Source of the DNA: Dyadobacter sandarakinus
GTDB taxonomy: Bacteria > Bacteroidota > Bacteroidia > Cytophagales > Spirosomataceae
Direction of reading: 5' to 3'
DNA length: 64,000 bases
NCBI RefSeq assembly: GCF_016894445.1
Contig: NZ_CP056775.1
Span: 2,730,001-2,794,000 of the forward strand
The stretch's first letter is position 1. Every line of letters starts with the position of its first letter. Of this stretch, positions 25,615 to 34,338 are shown one piece after another. Both the position numbers and the translations under genes were made by a program. Below the pieces are notes generated by a model. It was not told the DNA's origin. It worked only from the letters and a program-made list of their open reading frames with translations, and ran no database searches.

Positions 25615-28600
25615 ATGAAGAATCTTCTACTGCATGTTCAATTCGTTTTGATTTGCCTGGGTATCTCGGGCAGCCTTTTAGCCCAGCCGGCCATACAATG
25701 GGAAAAAACCCTGGGAGGCGCACAGTCTGACAAGCTTACCGCCATCAAACAAACGCCTGATAAAGGGTTTATTGCGGTTGGTCAATCACAGTCGGGCAAA
25801 AGCAGCGACAAGACGCAGGATAGCTACGGAAGCGATGATCTGTGGGTTGTCAAAACATCAGCCGACGGAACCAGGCAATGGGATCTGACCCTTGGCGGCT
25901 CGGGCGCTGAAATAGGCGCATTTGTGGAGCTTACCCAGGATGGCGGATACATTGTGGGCACAACATCCACCTCCGGCATAGGTCCTGTAAAAAGCCAGCC
26001 TGCCTACGGTACAGACCCACAGGAAATGTACGATTACTGGATCATCAAACTAAGCGCAAGCGGTGCTATCGAGTGGGAGAAAACCATTGGCGGACCCGGG
26101 CGGGATTTCCTTGAATCGTTGAAAGCTTCCGGGGATGGAGGCTATATACTGGGAGGCAGATCCAGATCGCCCATCGGCGGCAACAAGACCAAAGCACCTT
26201 ATGTATTGTATTATGGCCAGGTGTATGCCTATGACCATTGGATTGTAAAGCTGTCATCCGTCGGGAAAGTGCAATGGGACCTTGTACTCAGAAGACAAAA
26301 GGCTGAGTATAATCTTGACAGCTATGGTACAAAGGTCGAGCTGGATTTTGATGGCGGCTACGTTGTAGGCGGGTATCAGGGGCCCGAGGAAAATTATCTG
26401 GGAGACTACTACCTTGCCAAGCTAAACCGGAATGGAGTAGTGCAGTGGCAAAAGACCTATGGTGGTCCCCACTATGATCAACTCGAATCTGTACTGCCGA
26501 TTAATGGTGGGGGATATCTGCTGGGAGGATGGTCTTACTCGGGTATCGGAGGGGACAAAACCCAGCCCAGCAGTTACGGACAGCCTGACTACTGGGTCAT
26601 TAAGACCGACGAGTTCGGAAATAAATTGTGGGACAAGACCTATGGCGGATCGGGCGACAACCGGAGTTACCTGCATGCCATGGCCCAGGCAAGTAACGGA
26701 GATTTCCTACTGGGAGGAGCCTCAACAGCAGGTACAGGGCGCCACAAGTCACAACCTTCAAGAGGATCGGATGATTTTTGGCTGATTAAAATAAACAGAG
26801 AAGGCACAAAAATCTGGGACAAAACCATCGGTGGAACAGGGAGTGATAACCTCAGCGCACTCATGGTAACTGCTGACGAAGGCATGATTATAGGCGGCGT
26901 TTCCAATTCACCTGCAGGCCCCGAAAAATCTCAGGACAGCCGTGGAGGAAACGATTTCTGGATTGTAAAACTAGCCCGCGAACAACCGCCCATCCCCGAT
27001 ACCCCGCTGCGTATCAATGCCGGCGGTGCGGCTTTCACTACTGCTACCCAAAAACTGTTTATTGCCGATCAGTACTACTCCGGTGACGACCGCGTCAGCT
27101 CCATTGATTCCGGAGACATTCTGAATACAACCAACAACGTGCTTTACCGTTCAGCCCGCTGTTCGCCTGCGTTCAGCTACAATATTCCGGTTGTGAACGG
27201 CACAATGGATGTCATATTGCACTTTGCTGAAACCTACTTCGGTGCTCCGGGTAAAAAGGGAGGTGTAGGCAGCAGGCGGTTTCATGTTAACATAGAAGGC
27301 TACCGGTATCTGACCAACTACGATATATTTTCTGCAGCCGGCGGAGCTATGCGTGCTACTTCAATCGGATTTAACGTCGCTGTAGCAGACGGAATGCTCA
27401 GCATTGATTTTCTGAGCGGTGTGGCTGATATGCCCAGAGTTTCTGCCATTGAAGTAATCCAGATAACCCCTTACTGTACGGTAGGCAATTTGAAGACGCA
27501 GCAGGATGTTAATGCTTTCCGGTCTACATATAACGACTGTAAGGTGCTAAAAGGGGATCTGACTATCAACACCACCAATATTTTAAACCTGGACCCCCTG
27601 AGTAATTTAAACACCATCACAGGATCTGTCCGGATCAGCCATAACCCGGACCTTACCAGCCTTGCAGGCTTATCTGGTTTGCAGCAAGTGGGTGGTGAAA
27701 TCATTATTGAAGACAACAGCAAACTTGCTACCCTGCAAGGCCTCGAAAACCTTACAAGCGTGAAGGGCGACGTACGCGTGGTTAGCAATCAGATCCTGAA
27801 CAGCATCAGTGCTCTCAGCGGCCTGGTCACCATCCCTGGGTCTTTGTCAGTCGGGACCAATCCTGCTTTGACCAGCCTGAAAGGACTGGATAACCTCACT
27901 ACGGTCCAGGGAAGTATTTCCATTGCAGCGCTCGACCTTGTGCCGGATCTGAAACCATTGAGTAAGCTTACCAGCATAGGCAACTCTTTCCTTCTTGTCA
28001 AAAACAATTTACTCAATGACCTTACCGGACTTCAGAACCTGGAAAGTGCAGGGCAGAGACTGGAAATAACGGGCAACAGCAACTTGCTGAGCCTTTCCGG
28101 ATTAACAAAGTTGTCCTTTGTACAAACCATCAAAGTCGACAATAATCCAAGGCTTTCGGATTGTCTGGTACAAGCGGTATGCAGCAGAATAGGAACCGAT
28201 GCATTGAGCATTTATTCAAATGCGCCTGGCTGTAATACGATTGCAGAGGCAGGCTATGCATGCTCCTCGCCGTCAACGACCGTCCGTATCAATGCCGGCG
28301 GAATTGCTTTTATGACTGCTACCAAGAAACTCTTCAGTCCCGATCAGTATTATGCAGGTATTGACCGTACCAACTCCATTGCAGGCGGCGACATTCTGAA
28401 CACGACCAATGACGTGCTTTACCAGTCTGCCCGCTCCTCCCCTGCTTTCAGCTACAACATCCCGGTTGCCAGCGGCACCGTATATGTGACCCTGCATTTT
28501 GCTGAAACCTATTTTGGCACGCCCGGTAAAGAAGGCGGCGCGGGCAGCAGACAATTTCACGTCGATGTGGAAGGCAGCCGGAAGCTGACCAATTATGACA

Positions 28601-29553
28601 TTTTTGCGGCAGCCGGCGGCGCTATGCGTGCCGTGCAGCTGACCATCCCGGTTACGGTGACGGACGGTTTGCTCAACATTGATTTTCTCGCCGGAGCGGC
28701 GGATCTCCCCAGGGTTTGCGCCATTGAAGTGATTGCTCCAACCCTCACGCTCAACACCGTTGCCGACGCGTACGTGCGGGACGGGCGTTACCGTGAGGCC
28801 AACTATGGTAACAATTCGGCTCTGGAAGTGAAAACCTTTTCCAGTGATCCCTCGGTATTCCGCTCTTCTTACCTGAAATTCAATGTGCCGGTAGCTACCA
28901 CCGTTGTCTCCGCCAGGCTTCGTGTTTACGGGCACAATCATGAAGATGCCAAGAGCATTCCGTTACATGCCTATGGCATTGACGATGACAGCTGGACAGA
29001 AGAAGGTATCAACAAAAACAATGCACCCGCGGCATCCACACCCTCTCTCGGATTTACGGCCGTAAATGCCATATACCAATACTACGAGATCGATGTGACC
29101 AGCTATGTAAAGGCGCAGCTGCAATCAGGAAATCCGCAGGTGAGCATGCTGCTGAGTGATCCCGGCAACCGCAATACCAGGCTGATCTTCAACAGCCGGC
29201 AAGCAGGTTCCCATCCGCCGCAGCTTTTCATTCAGTCTGTCAATACCGGTGCACGGATGGGCCAGGATGAGCTTGCGTCAGCAGTGCCGGAAAAGCAGCA
29301 TTCGACGGTTTACCCGAATCCTGCCAAAGATCACTTTACAGTTTCAATATCGTCCGATCATGGGGGCGCAGTTTCGTTTGAGCTGGTCAATGCGTCAGGA
29401 AAAAGCCACCCTATCCCGGCACCCCGGAATGCAAATCCCGGCGAAGACGCCCGGGTGGATCTGGCCGGCAGGTCGCTGAGTGCAGGCATGTATCTGCTGA
29501 AAATAAAATCGGATGCATTAACCGAAAATGTCAAAATGCTGATAACAGAATAG
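25615..29553 (+). CDS. Giant T9SS-exported modular protein: propeller, malectin, L-domain, malectin, DNRLRE
   Basis: A 1312-residue exported protein; the start at 25615 gives the signal peptide (cleavage after LLAQ). Residues about 25-460 contain seven repeats, each ending W(D/E/Q)xT-x-GG and holding DGGYIxGG and D(Y/F)W(I/V)(V/I)K blocks, probably a seven-bladed propeller. A malectin-like domain (464-615, LRINAGGAAFTT...PRVSAIEV) follows, then a leucine-rich receptor-L-like region (620-885, opening with LKTQQDV). Next come a second malectin-like domain (889-1040), a DNRLRE/CBM96-like domain (1045-1215, DDSWTEEG) and a T9SS sorting domain (about 1229-1312, YPNPAKDHF). The second half repeats the whole plan of the genes at 36412 and 61155, so this gene looks like a fusion of a propeller gene with such a gene. 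It probably binds surface or extracellular glycans; no catalytic residues are seen. Confidence 0.88.
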   Translation: MKNLLLHVQFVLICLGISGSLLAQPAIQWEKTLGGAQSDKLTAIKQTPDKGFIAVGQSQSGKSSDKTQDSYGSDDLWVVKTSADGTRQWDLTLGGSGAEIGAFVELTQDGGYIVGTTSTSGIGPVKSQPAYGTDPQEMYDYWIIKLSASGAIEWEKTIGGPGRDFLESLKASGDGGYILGGRSRSPIGGNKTKAPYVLYYGQVYAYDHWIVKLSSVGKVQWDLVLRRQKAEYNLDSYGTKVELDFDGGYVVGGYQGPEENYLGDYYLAKLNRNGVVQWQKTYGGPHYDQLESVLPINGGGYLLGGWSYSGIGGDKTQPSSYGQPDYWVIKTDEFGNKLWDKTYGGSGDNRSYLHAMAQASNGDFLLGGASTAGTGRHKSQPSRGSDDFWLIKINREGTKIWDKTIGGTGSDNLSALMVTADEGMIIGGVSNSPAGPEKSQDSRGGNDFWIVKLAREQPPIPDTPLRINAGGAAFTTATQKLFIADQYYSGDDRVSSIDSGDILNTTNNVLYRSARCSPAFSYNIPVVNGTMDVILHFAETYFGAPGKKGGVGSRRFHVNIEGYRYLTNYDIFSAAGGAMRATSIGFNVAVADGMLSIDFLSGVADMPRVSAIEVIQITPYCTVGNLKTQQDVNAFRSTYNDCKVLKGDLTINTTNILNLDPLSNLNTITGSVRISHNPDLTSLAGLSGLQQVGGEIIIEDNSKLATLQGLENLTSVKGDVRVVSNQILNSISALSGLVTIPGSLSVGTNPALTSLKGLDNLTTVQGSISIAALDLVPDLKPLSKLTSIGNSFLLVKNNLLNDLTGLQNLESAGQRLEITGNSNLLSLSGLTKLSFVQTIKVDNNPRLSDCLVQAVCSRIGTDALSIYSNAPGCNTIAEAGYACSSPSTTVRINAGGIAFMTATKKLFSPDQYYAGIDRTNSIAGGDILNTTNDVLYQSARSSPAFSYNIPVASGTVYVTLHFAETYFGTPGKEGGAGSRQFHVDVEGSRKLTNYDIFAAAGGAMRAVQLTIPVTVTDGLLNIDFLAGAADLPRVCAIEVIAPTLTLNTVADAYVRDGRYREANYGNNSALEVKTFSSDPSVFRSSYLKFNVPVATTVVSARLRVYGHNHEDAKSIPLHAYGIDDDSWTEEGINKNNAPAASTPSLGFTAVNAIYQYYEIDVTSYVKAQLQSGNPQVSMLLSDPGNRNTRLIFNSRQAGSHPPQLFIQSVNTGARMGQDELASAVPEKQHSTVYPNPAKDHFTVSISSDHGGAVSFELVNASGKSHPIPAPRNANPGEDARVDLAGRSLSAGMYLLKIKSDALTENVKMLITE

Positions 29554-29579
29554 TACGCTTAACCTAACCCGAAATGCAA

Positions 29580-29617
29580 ACAAGCCGCTCATCCCAGAAA
29601 GATGAGCGGCTTGTCTT
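29580..29617. terminator. Hairpin terminator
   Basis: ACAAGCCGCTCAT pairs with ATGAGCGGCTTGT over 13 bp with a 9-nt loop, followed by CTTTGTT. It lies between two convergent T9SS-protein genes. Confidence 0.75.
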
Positions 29618-29709
29618 TGTTAAGCTGAAAATTCCACTAACCTAAACAATCCGGTTTTAGAATTTCTAAAATCATCCAGAACCTGATTGGGTACAGTATT
29701 GAATGTGAA

Positions 29710-32646
29710 CTATTTGACTAAAAGAATTCTTAGAACTTCCATCTCGGTTACCGACTGCACTTTCAGCAGATAGATGCCATTTTGTAGCGAAAGGTTCGAG
29801 ATATTCACTTCCTGCACCGGCTGGTCCGATGCGGGAAGTTCAATGCTTTGTCCCAGCTCGTTACTGATATTTAAGGAAACTTTCCCCTGATGTTTGTCCG
29901 ATAATTTGAGCATAAAATGTCCGGATACAGGATTCGGATAAATGACCGAGCTTTCTTTTTCCTGAATGGTGACGACTTCTTCTTCCACTGCACCGGTACG
30001 GATATTATTCAAATACAATCCGCTCGTCTGGATAATCAGCTGCGGTGCAAGTCCCGACGGATTCTCCCGGCTGTGGAACGTCAGCTTGCGGTTTCTGGCA
30101 CTCGGATTTTTAAGGATGATGCTGGTTAATCCTCCCCCTTTCTGCGCGGACTTGGACCTGGCTCTTACAAATGCAGTAACATCCAGTTCATAATAATTGA
30201 GCGTCGTCGAAACATCCACGGTACTCAGCGCCGCATTGGTTTGTATGGGCGCATTTTTCCAGGTGATTCCGGATTCCGTCCAGCTGTCGTCCTCAATCCC
30301 GTAGGCAGAAAGATTTATTGCAGATCCGGTTTCTACATTATTTCCATAGATGCGCAGCTTGGCAGAAATGATCTCGTTGATGGATACAAACGGAAATTTC
30401 AGGTAAGTATACCGGTCAATGCTGCTTCCAGTGCCTGATTTTACATCAAGCAAGGTTGAGCTGCCGAAATTCTGGCTGGCAAATTCATCAGCCCTGACGG
30501 TCGCATCCTCTGCCGCAGTCACTTCAATAATCCTGGTATATTCTTCCAGTGGCACCATTTCAATGGCCGAAATAGTCGGGAGGTCGGCTGCGCCTGTTGT
30601 GAGATCAATGTTCATCCTGCCATCGGTGATGGTAATCGGCAGCTCGAAGCGGAATACACGCATGGGCGCGACGGTAAATGCAATGATGTCAAAATTGGTA
30701 TACCTGCGCTGACCCTCAATATTCACATTAAAAAGCCGCTGACGCTCGCCCAGCGGCTTCCCGCCTGGCGCTCCAAAATAGATTTCTGCAAAATGCAGCA
30801 CAAGCATGTACTGACCATTGGGTGCCGGAATATCGTAGCTGATAGCGGCAGAAGTCCTCGCATTCCGGTACAGCTCATCATCGGTTGTTCCAAGAATATC
30901 ACCCGTTACACTACTTACCCGATCCACGCCGCTGTAATACCGGTCCGCACTGAAAACGCGGCCGTCAGCGGCGGTAAAAGCCTTTCCTCCGGCATTGATC
31001 CGGACTGCCCGGCCCGAAATGGCTGGTTGCAAGACCATGGTAATGTCAAGGTCTACCCCGACGAAGCCCGGCGCACTTGCCTTGATGCGCACCTGGTAAG
31101 TTCCGTAGGCAAGGTTTCCCGGATTCACCCGGAAAGAGACGGTTCCCAATGCAGCTGGTGGCAAAATCAGCCAATCGGCCTTTGAAAGTTTGGTAAATGT
31201 CACAGCCGGCGAGCCGCCCGAAGTGTTTAGCACCAGCGTCTGGGCAGGTGGCGATGGTGAACCGACCCGGGCAACAAAATTCAACGCATTAGCTGAAAAT
31301 GAAAGTTTATTATCTGCCCTGTCCGGGGCAAATCGCAGCAGCCAGCAATCATTGCTTCCCCGATGAGTTGTGGTTTTGTCATACTCCATGTGTGAATCTG
31401 TCACGCCACCAATGAGGTAACCGCCGTCTTTGGTGAGTTCAATGCTGGTCGGCCGGTCTGTACCGCCGCCGCCCATTGTTTTGTCCCATTCCCTGACACC
31501 ATTGGGCGATAACTTGACCATCCAGAAATCTTCGAAAACTCCGCGAACGTCCTCACTCTTATCCGCATTTGACTTGCTGACCGACGCACCTGCCAGAATA
31601 TATCCCCCATCCGGTGTTTGCCGGATACAGGCAAGCTCGTCTGAATTGTAGGGGGCTGTGCTGGTCCTTCCTTTTACAAACCGGCTCCAGACAATATTGC
31701 CGCCTGCATCAAGTTTCAACGCATGCATGCCCAGGCGTCCCTCTGACGTCCGGAGCCCTAAAATATAACCACCGTCTTTGGTCTGAAAAGCTTCCACCAA
31801 GTAAGAGCCCGGATAGTTTTGGGGAACCGCTTTTTCCCACTGCTGATTTCCGTTTTGGGAAAATCGGTACAAGGCATTATCCCCGGCAATCAGAAATTCA
31901 CCGCCCGCAGTCAGGCTCACGTTGCGGAGACGATCGATATACACCGTGCCCAGGGTCTTATCCCATTGTTTGGTGCCATTTGCCGACAGTTTTACGATCC
32001 ATATATCGTCATCAACATCCCTCCCCAATCTTGCTTCCGACTTATCTGCACCTTTTGTTCCGGTGGTATAGCCACCCAGTAAAATACTATTGTCGGGTGC
32101 CAGCACCATGGAAGTCATGATATCATTGCTGGTGCTGCCAATGGTTTTGTCCCACAACTTGGTACCATTGGAGGAAATTTTAATTACCCAAAAATCCCCT
32201 TTCTGTTCAATGGCACCGCGGTCATTTTCGGATTTGTCGCCACCCGCCTCCGAGTCTGAGGTGCCGGCGAGAATGTACCCGCCGTCGGAAGTCTGCTGTA
32301 CGCCGACCAGCCTGTCATTTTCAGTTCCTCCGAACCTTTTGTCCCATTGCCGGGTACCATCGGAGGATAATTTAACAATCCAAAAATCGAATTTGCCTCT
32401 GCTCGCCTGGGACTTGTCTACACTGACACCCGATTCCGAACTTGCGCCGACGAGCATGCCTCCGTCCGACGTCGTGATTACCTTACTTAATTCGTCGTTT
32501 TCGGCGCCGCCGAGCGTTTTATCCCACAGGACAGCCGGCTGTGCAAAGCCAGTTTTGGAGAAGCCAAGGAAAACCAGCGCAAGCAAAATAACGAGCTGAT
32601 AAATTCGGGCGACATGCCGTTTGTGATGAAGTACAGTTAATTCCAT
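29710..32646 (-). CDS. T9SS-exported modular protein: propeller, BACON-like, malectin, DNRLRE
   Basis: A 978-residue exported protein. After a longer than usual signal region (cleavage after GFAQ, about 35), seven W-D-K-T/GG repeats (about 38-445) form the propeller-like block. Residues about 450-550 (LSFSANALNFVARVGSPSPP, NTSGGSPAVTFTKLSKADWL) resemble a BACON-type beta-sandwich. A malectin-like domain (about 553-705, VRINAGGKAFTAADGRVFSA), a DNRLRE/CBM96-like domain (about 710-860) and a T9SS sorting domain (about 895-978, YPNPVSGHFMLKL) follow. It is a paralogue of its convergent neighbour but has the BACON-like block in place of the L-domain. Unlike six relatives it lacks the shared upstream element, so it may be regulated differently. 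Confidence 0.87.
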   Translation of the reverse strand: MELTVLHHKRHVARIYQLVILLALVFLGFSKTGFAQPAVLWDKTLGGAENDELSKVITTSDGGMLVGASSESGVSVDKSQASRGKFDFWIVKLSSDGTRQWDKRFGGTENDRLVGVQQTSDGGYILAGTSDSEAGGDKSENDRGAIEQKGDFWVIKISSNGTKLWDKTIGSTSNDIMTSMVLAPDNSILLGGYTTGTKGADKSEARLGRDVDDDIWIVKLSANGTKQWDKTLGTVYIDRLRNVSLTAGGEFLIAGDNALYRFSQNGNQQWEKAVPQNYPGSYLVEAFQTKDGGYILGLRTSEGRLGMHALKLDAGGNIVWSRFVKGRTSTAPYNSDELACIRQTPDGGYILAGASVSKSNADKSEDVRGVFEDFWMVKLSPNGVREWDKTMGGGGTDRPTSIELTKDGGYLIGGVTDSHMEYDKTTTHRGSNDCWLLRFAPDRADNKLSFSANALNFVARVGSPSPPAQTLVLNTSGGSPAVTFTKLSKADWLILPPAALGTVSFRVNPGNLAYGTYQVRIKASAPGFVGVDLDITMVLQPAISGRAVRINAGGKAFTAADGRVFSADRYYSGVDRVSSVTGDILGTTDDELYRNARTSAAISYDIPAPNGQYMLVLHFAEIYFGAPGGKPLGERQRLFNVNIEGQRRYTNFDIIAFTVAPMRVFRFELPITITDGRMNIDLTTGAADLPTISAIEMVPLEEYTRIIEVTAAEDATVRADEFASQNFGSSTLLDVKSGTGSSIDRYTYLKFPFVSINEIISAKLRIYGNNVETGSAINLSAYGIEDDSWTESGITWKNAPIQTNAALSTVDVSTTLNYYELDVTAFVRARSKSAQKGGGLTSIILKNPSARNRKLTFHSRENPSGLAPQLIIQTSGLYLNNIRTGAVEEEVVTIQEKESSVIYPNPVSGHFMLKLSDKHQGKVSLNISNELGQSIELPASDQPVQEVNISNLSLQNGIYLLKVQSVTEMEVLRILLVK

Positions 32647-33081
32647 AAGAATTCTTAAGTAATGTTGAAAAAGATGTTTGATGAGTAAGAATAATGCGGA
32701 AGCGGAAAAGATGCGGCTACTTACCAGCCTTAATATGCGTTAAGTTACCATTATTTATTTATATAGTTATAAACATTGACATATCGGAAGCAAATGCTGG
32801 TTGGGCTGATAGGTGTGGCACACGTGCAGATTCGGATGACATTAGGATTGCACAGGACAGGCAACTATCTCACGCCCCGACCCATTGAAATTACCCTTGC
32901 CAGCTTCAACAAATTAAGTACCCTGTCAAAACCTGTAAGTACAATCCTCCCATTTAACCCAACCTCTGCAAGGATATCAGAGTATATTCTAATGCATGCG
33001 CTGGTAATGTTTAATTAACGTGGATGTTTTTTCATACCTGCACATTCCTCCGGCTGTAACAAAAAATAATCGGGTTGATAA
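32647..33081. other. 435-base intergenic region, no gene seen
   Basis: A/T-rich divergent spacer between the modular T9SS gene and the permease-like gene. Short frames are present but show no protein-like composition, ribosome-binding site or recognisable motif. It presumably holds the two divergent promoters; I cannot place them. Confidence 0.5.
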
Positions 33082-34272
33082 ATGATCGATATTAATAAAG
33101 AAATCTGCATTCGCATAAGCTATCTATTTACCATATCAGTGCTATGTACGATATCGCTTTCATATCTCAAATTCCAGCTTGATTACGACTGCTTTCATCC
33201 GAATGCAGAGCGCATTTACATCTTGTCTACTCAGTTTAACACGCTTGATGAAGCGGCTGCCACCAGCATTTCTTCCTGGACTACTGCTTCCAGAATCAGC
33301 TCAAACAATGAATTTGTGGAGCAGACTGCCCGCCTGGCATACAGCCAGATCCGGCTGAGAGGACAATCGGATTTTGCAGGCACCGGCTTATTTGCAGATG
33401 CTTCTACATTTGAAGTTTTCGAATTGCCACTCATTCATGGTGAAAAAAAGACCGCGCTGCTCCATCCGCAATGCATCATATTAACCCAGGATGCTGCGCT
33501 TCAATTATTCGGGGACAAAAATCCAATGGGGAAATCGGTTTTTCTTGAAGATTTTAATTGTGCAGCAACGGTGACGGGAGTAGCAAAGAACCTTCCTAAG
33601 AATTCACAAATCCGAACTGATGCATTTATTTCCATGGCTACGCTTGCCAAATTGCATGGCTCAGCTTCCCATGAAAGTTGGGACCAAATCAGTGTACTTA
33701 CTTATCTTTTATTGAAGAAAAATGTACCATTTCAGCTAGCCCAAAAAGAAGTAAATAAACTTTATTCACTACGGGCGGACAAAACCCAAGAGCTATTATT
33801 AACAAAAAAGAATTTCATTCTAAAACCGCTGCGAGCTGCCTTAATCAATCCTGCTCTTACCGGAATTCAGGTATTTTCACTTTGTGCCGCATCACTTATA
33901 CTCACCTTAATGCTTTTATCTTCGCTAACAAGGTTGATCAAGATAATTTTATTGCAAATCAGTCTCTCGGCAGCGTACATGAACATGCCGAAAGAAGAGC
34001 AAAACAGGAAGGTAATCCGGAAAGTTTTCTTACTAACGATAGTGATTTCTATTTCCTCCTGTGTGGCCTGGGTAGGCATAAACTATGCGTTGAAATATGC
34101 TTTTGACATCACTGTTTATGGAGATTCTTACCAGCCCGTTTACTTCCGTGCCGGACTGATGCTAATTTCCATCCTAACCAGCCTTTTGTTATGCATGTGG
34201 ATCACTCGCAAAGTGCCCAGCGAACCGGTCACTACCTATTTGTTACTCAAGAAGCAGCAGGAGAAGGGTTAA
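33082..34272 (+). CDS. Half-size FtsX/MacB-like ABC permease
   Basis: A 396-residue protein with the plan of half an FtsX-type permease: one N-terminal TM (about 10-28), a MacB-like periplasmic core (HPNAERIYIL, FEVFELPLIHGEKKTAL, LTQDAALQLFGDKNPMGKSV, VTGVAKNLP) and three C-terminal TMs (about 260-282, 312-335, 352-375). Typical Bacteroidota relatives are near 800 residues with two such halves and a conserved N-terminal RNLxR segment, which is missing here. No ATPase gene is adjacent. It may be a degenerate or specialised membrane protein of the ABC-3 superfamily. The sequence is more A/T-rich than its neighbours. Confidence 0.7.
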   Translation: MIDINKEICIRISYLFTISVLCTISLSYLKFQLDYDCFHPNAERIYILSTQFNTLDEAAATSISSWTTASRISSNNEFVEQTARLAYSQIRLRGQSDFAGTGLFADASTFEVFELPLIHGEKKTALLHPQCIILTQDAALQLFGDKNPMGKSVFLEDFNCAATVTGVAKNLPKNSQIRTDAFISMATLAKLHGSASHESWDQISVLTYLLLKKNVPFQLAQKEVNKLYSLRADKTQELLLTKKNFILKPLRAALINPALTGIQVFSLCAASLILTLMLLSSLTRLIKIILLQISLSAAYMNMPKEEQNRKVIRKVFLLTIVISISSCVAWVGINYALKYAFDITVYGDSYQPVYFRAGLMLISILTSLLLCMWITRKVPSEPVTTYLLLKKQQEKG

Positions 34273-34287
34273 TGTTTGTAATGCACC

Positions 34288-34322
34288 AAAAAGGTCAGCC
34301 ACTTCCCTGTGACTGACCTTTT
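34288..34322. terminator. Bidirectional hairpin terminator
   Basis: AAAAGGTCAG and CTGACCTTTT pair, with an inner CAC/GTG extension across one mismatch and a six-base loop. A-runs and T-runs on both sides let it serve the convergent permease-like and propeller genes. Confidence 0.75.
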
Positions 34323-34338
34323 AAATAGCCCCGCCAAG

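Noticed and set aside
28273..28941. 222-residue minus-strand open frame inside the 25615 gene
   Set aside because: It is the antisense of the malectin/DNRLRE segment. A similar antisense frame occurs at 37135-37605 only because the sense genes are paralogous; there is no signal, motif or start context.
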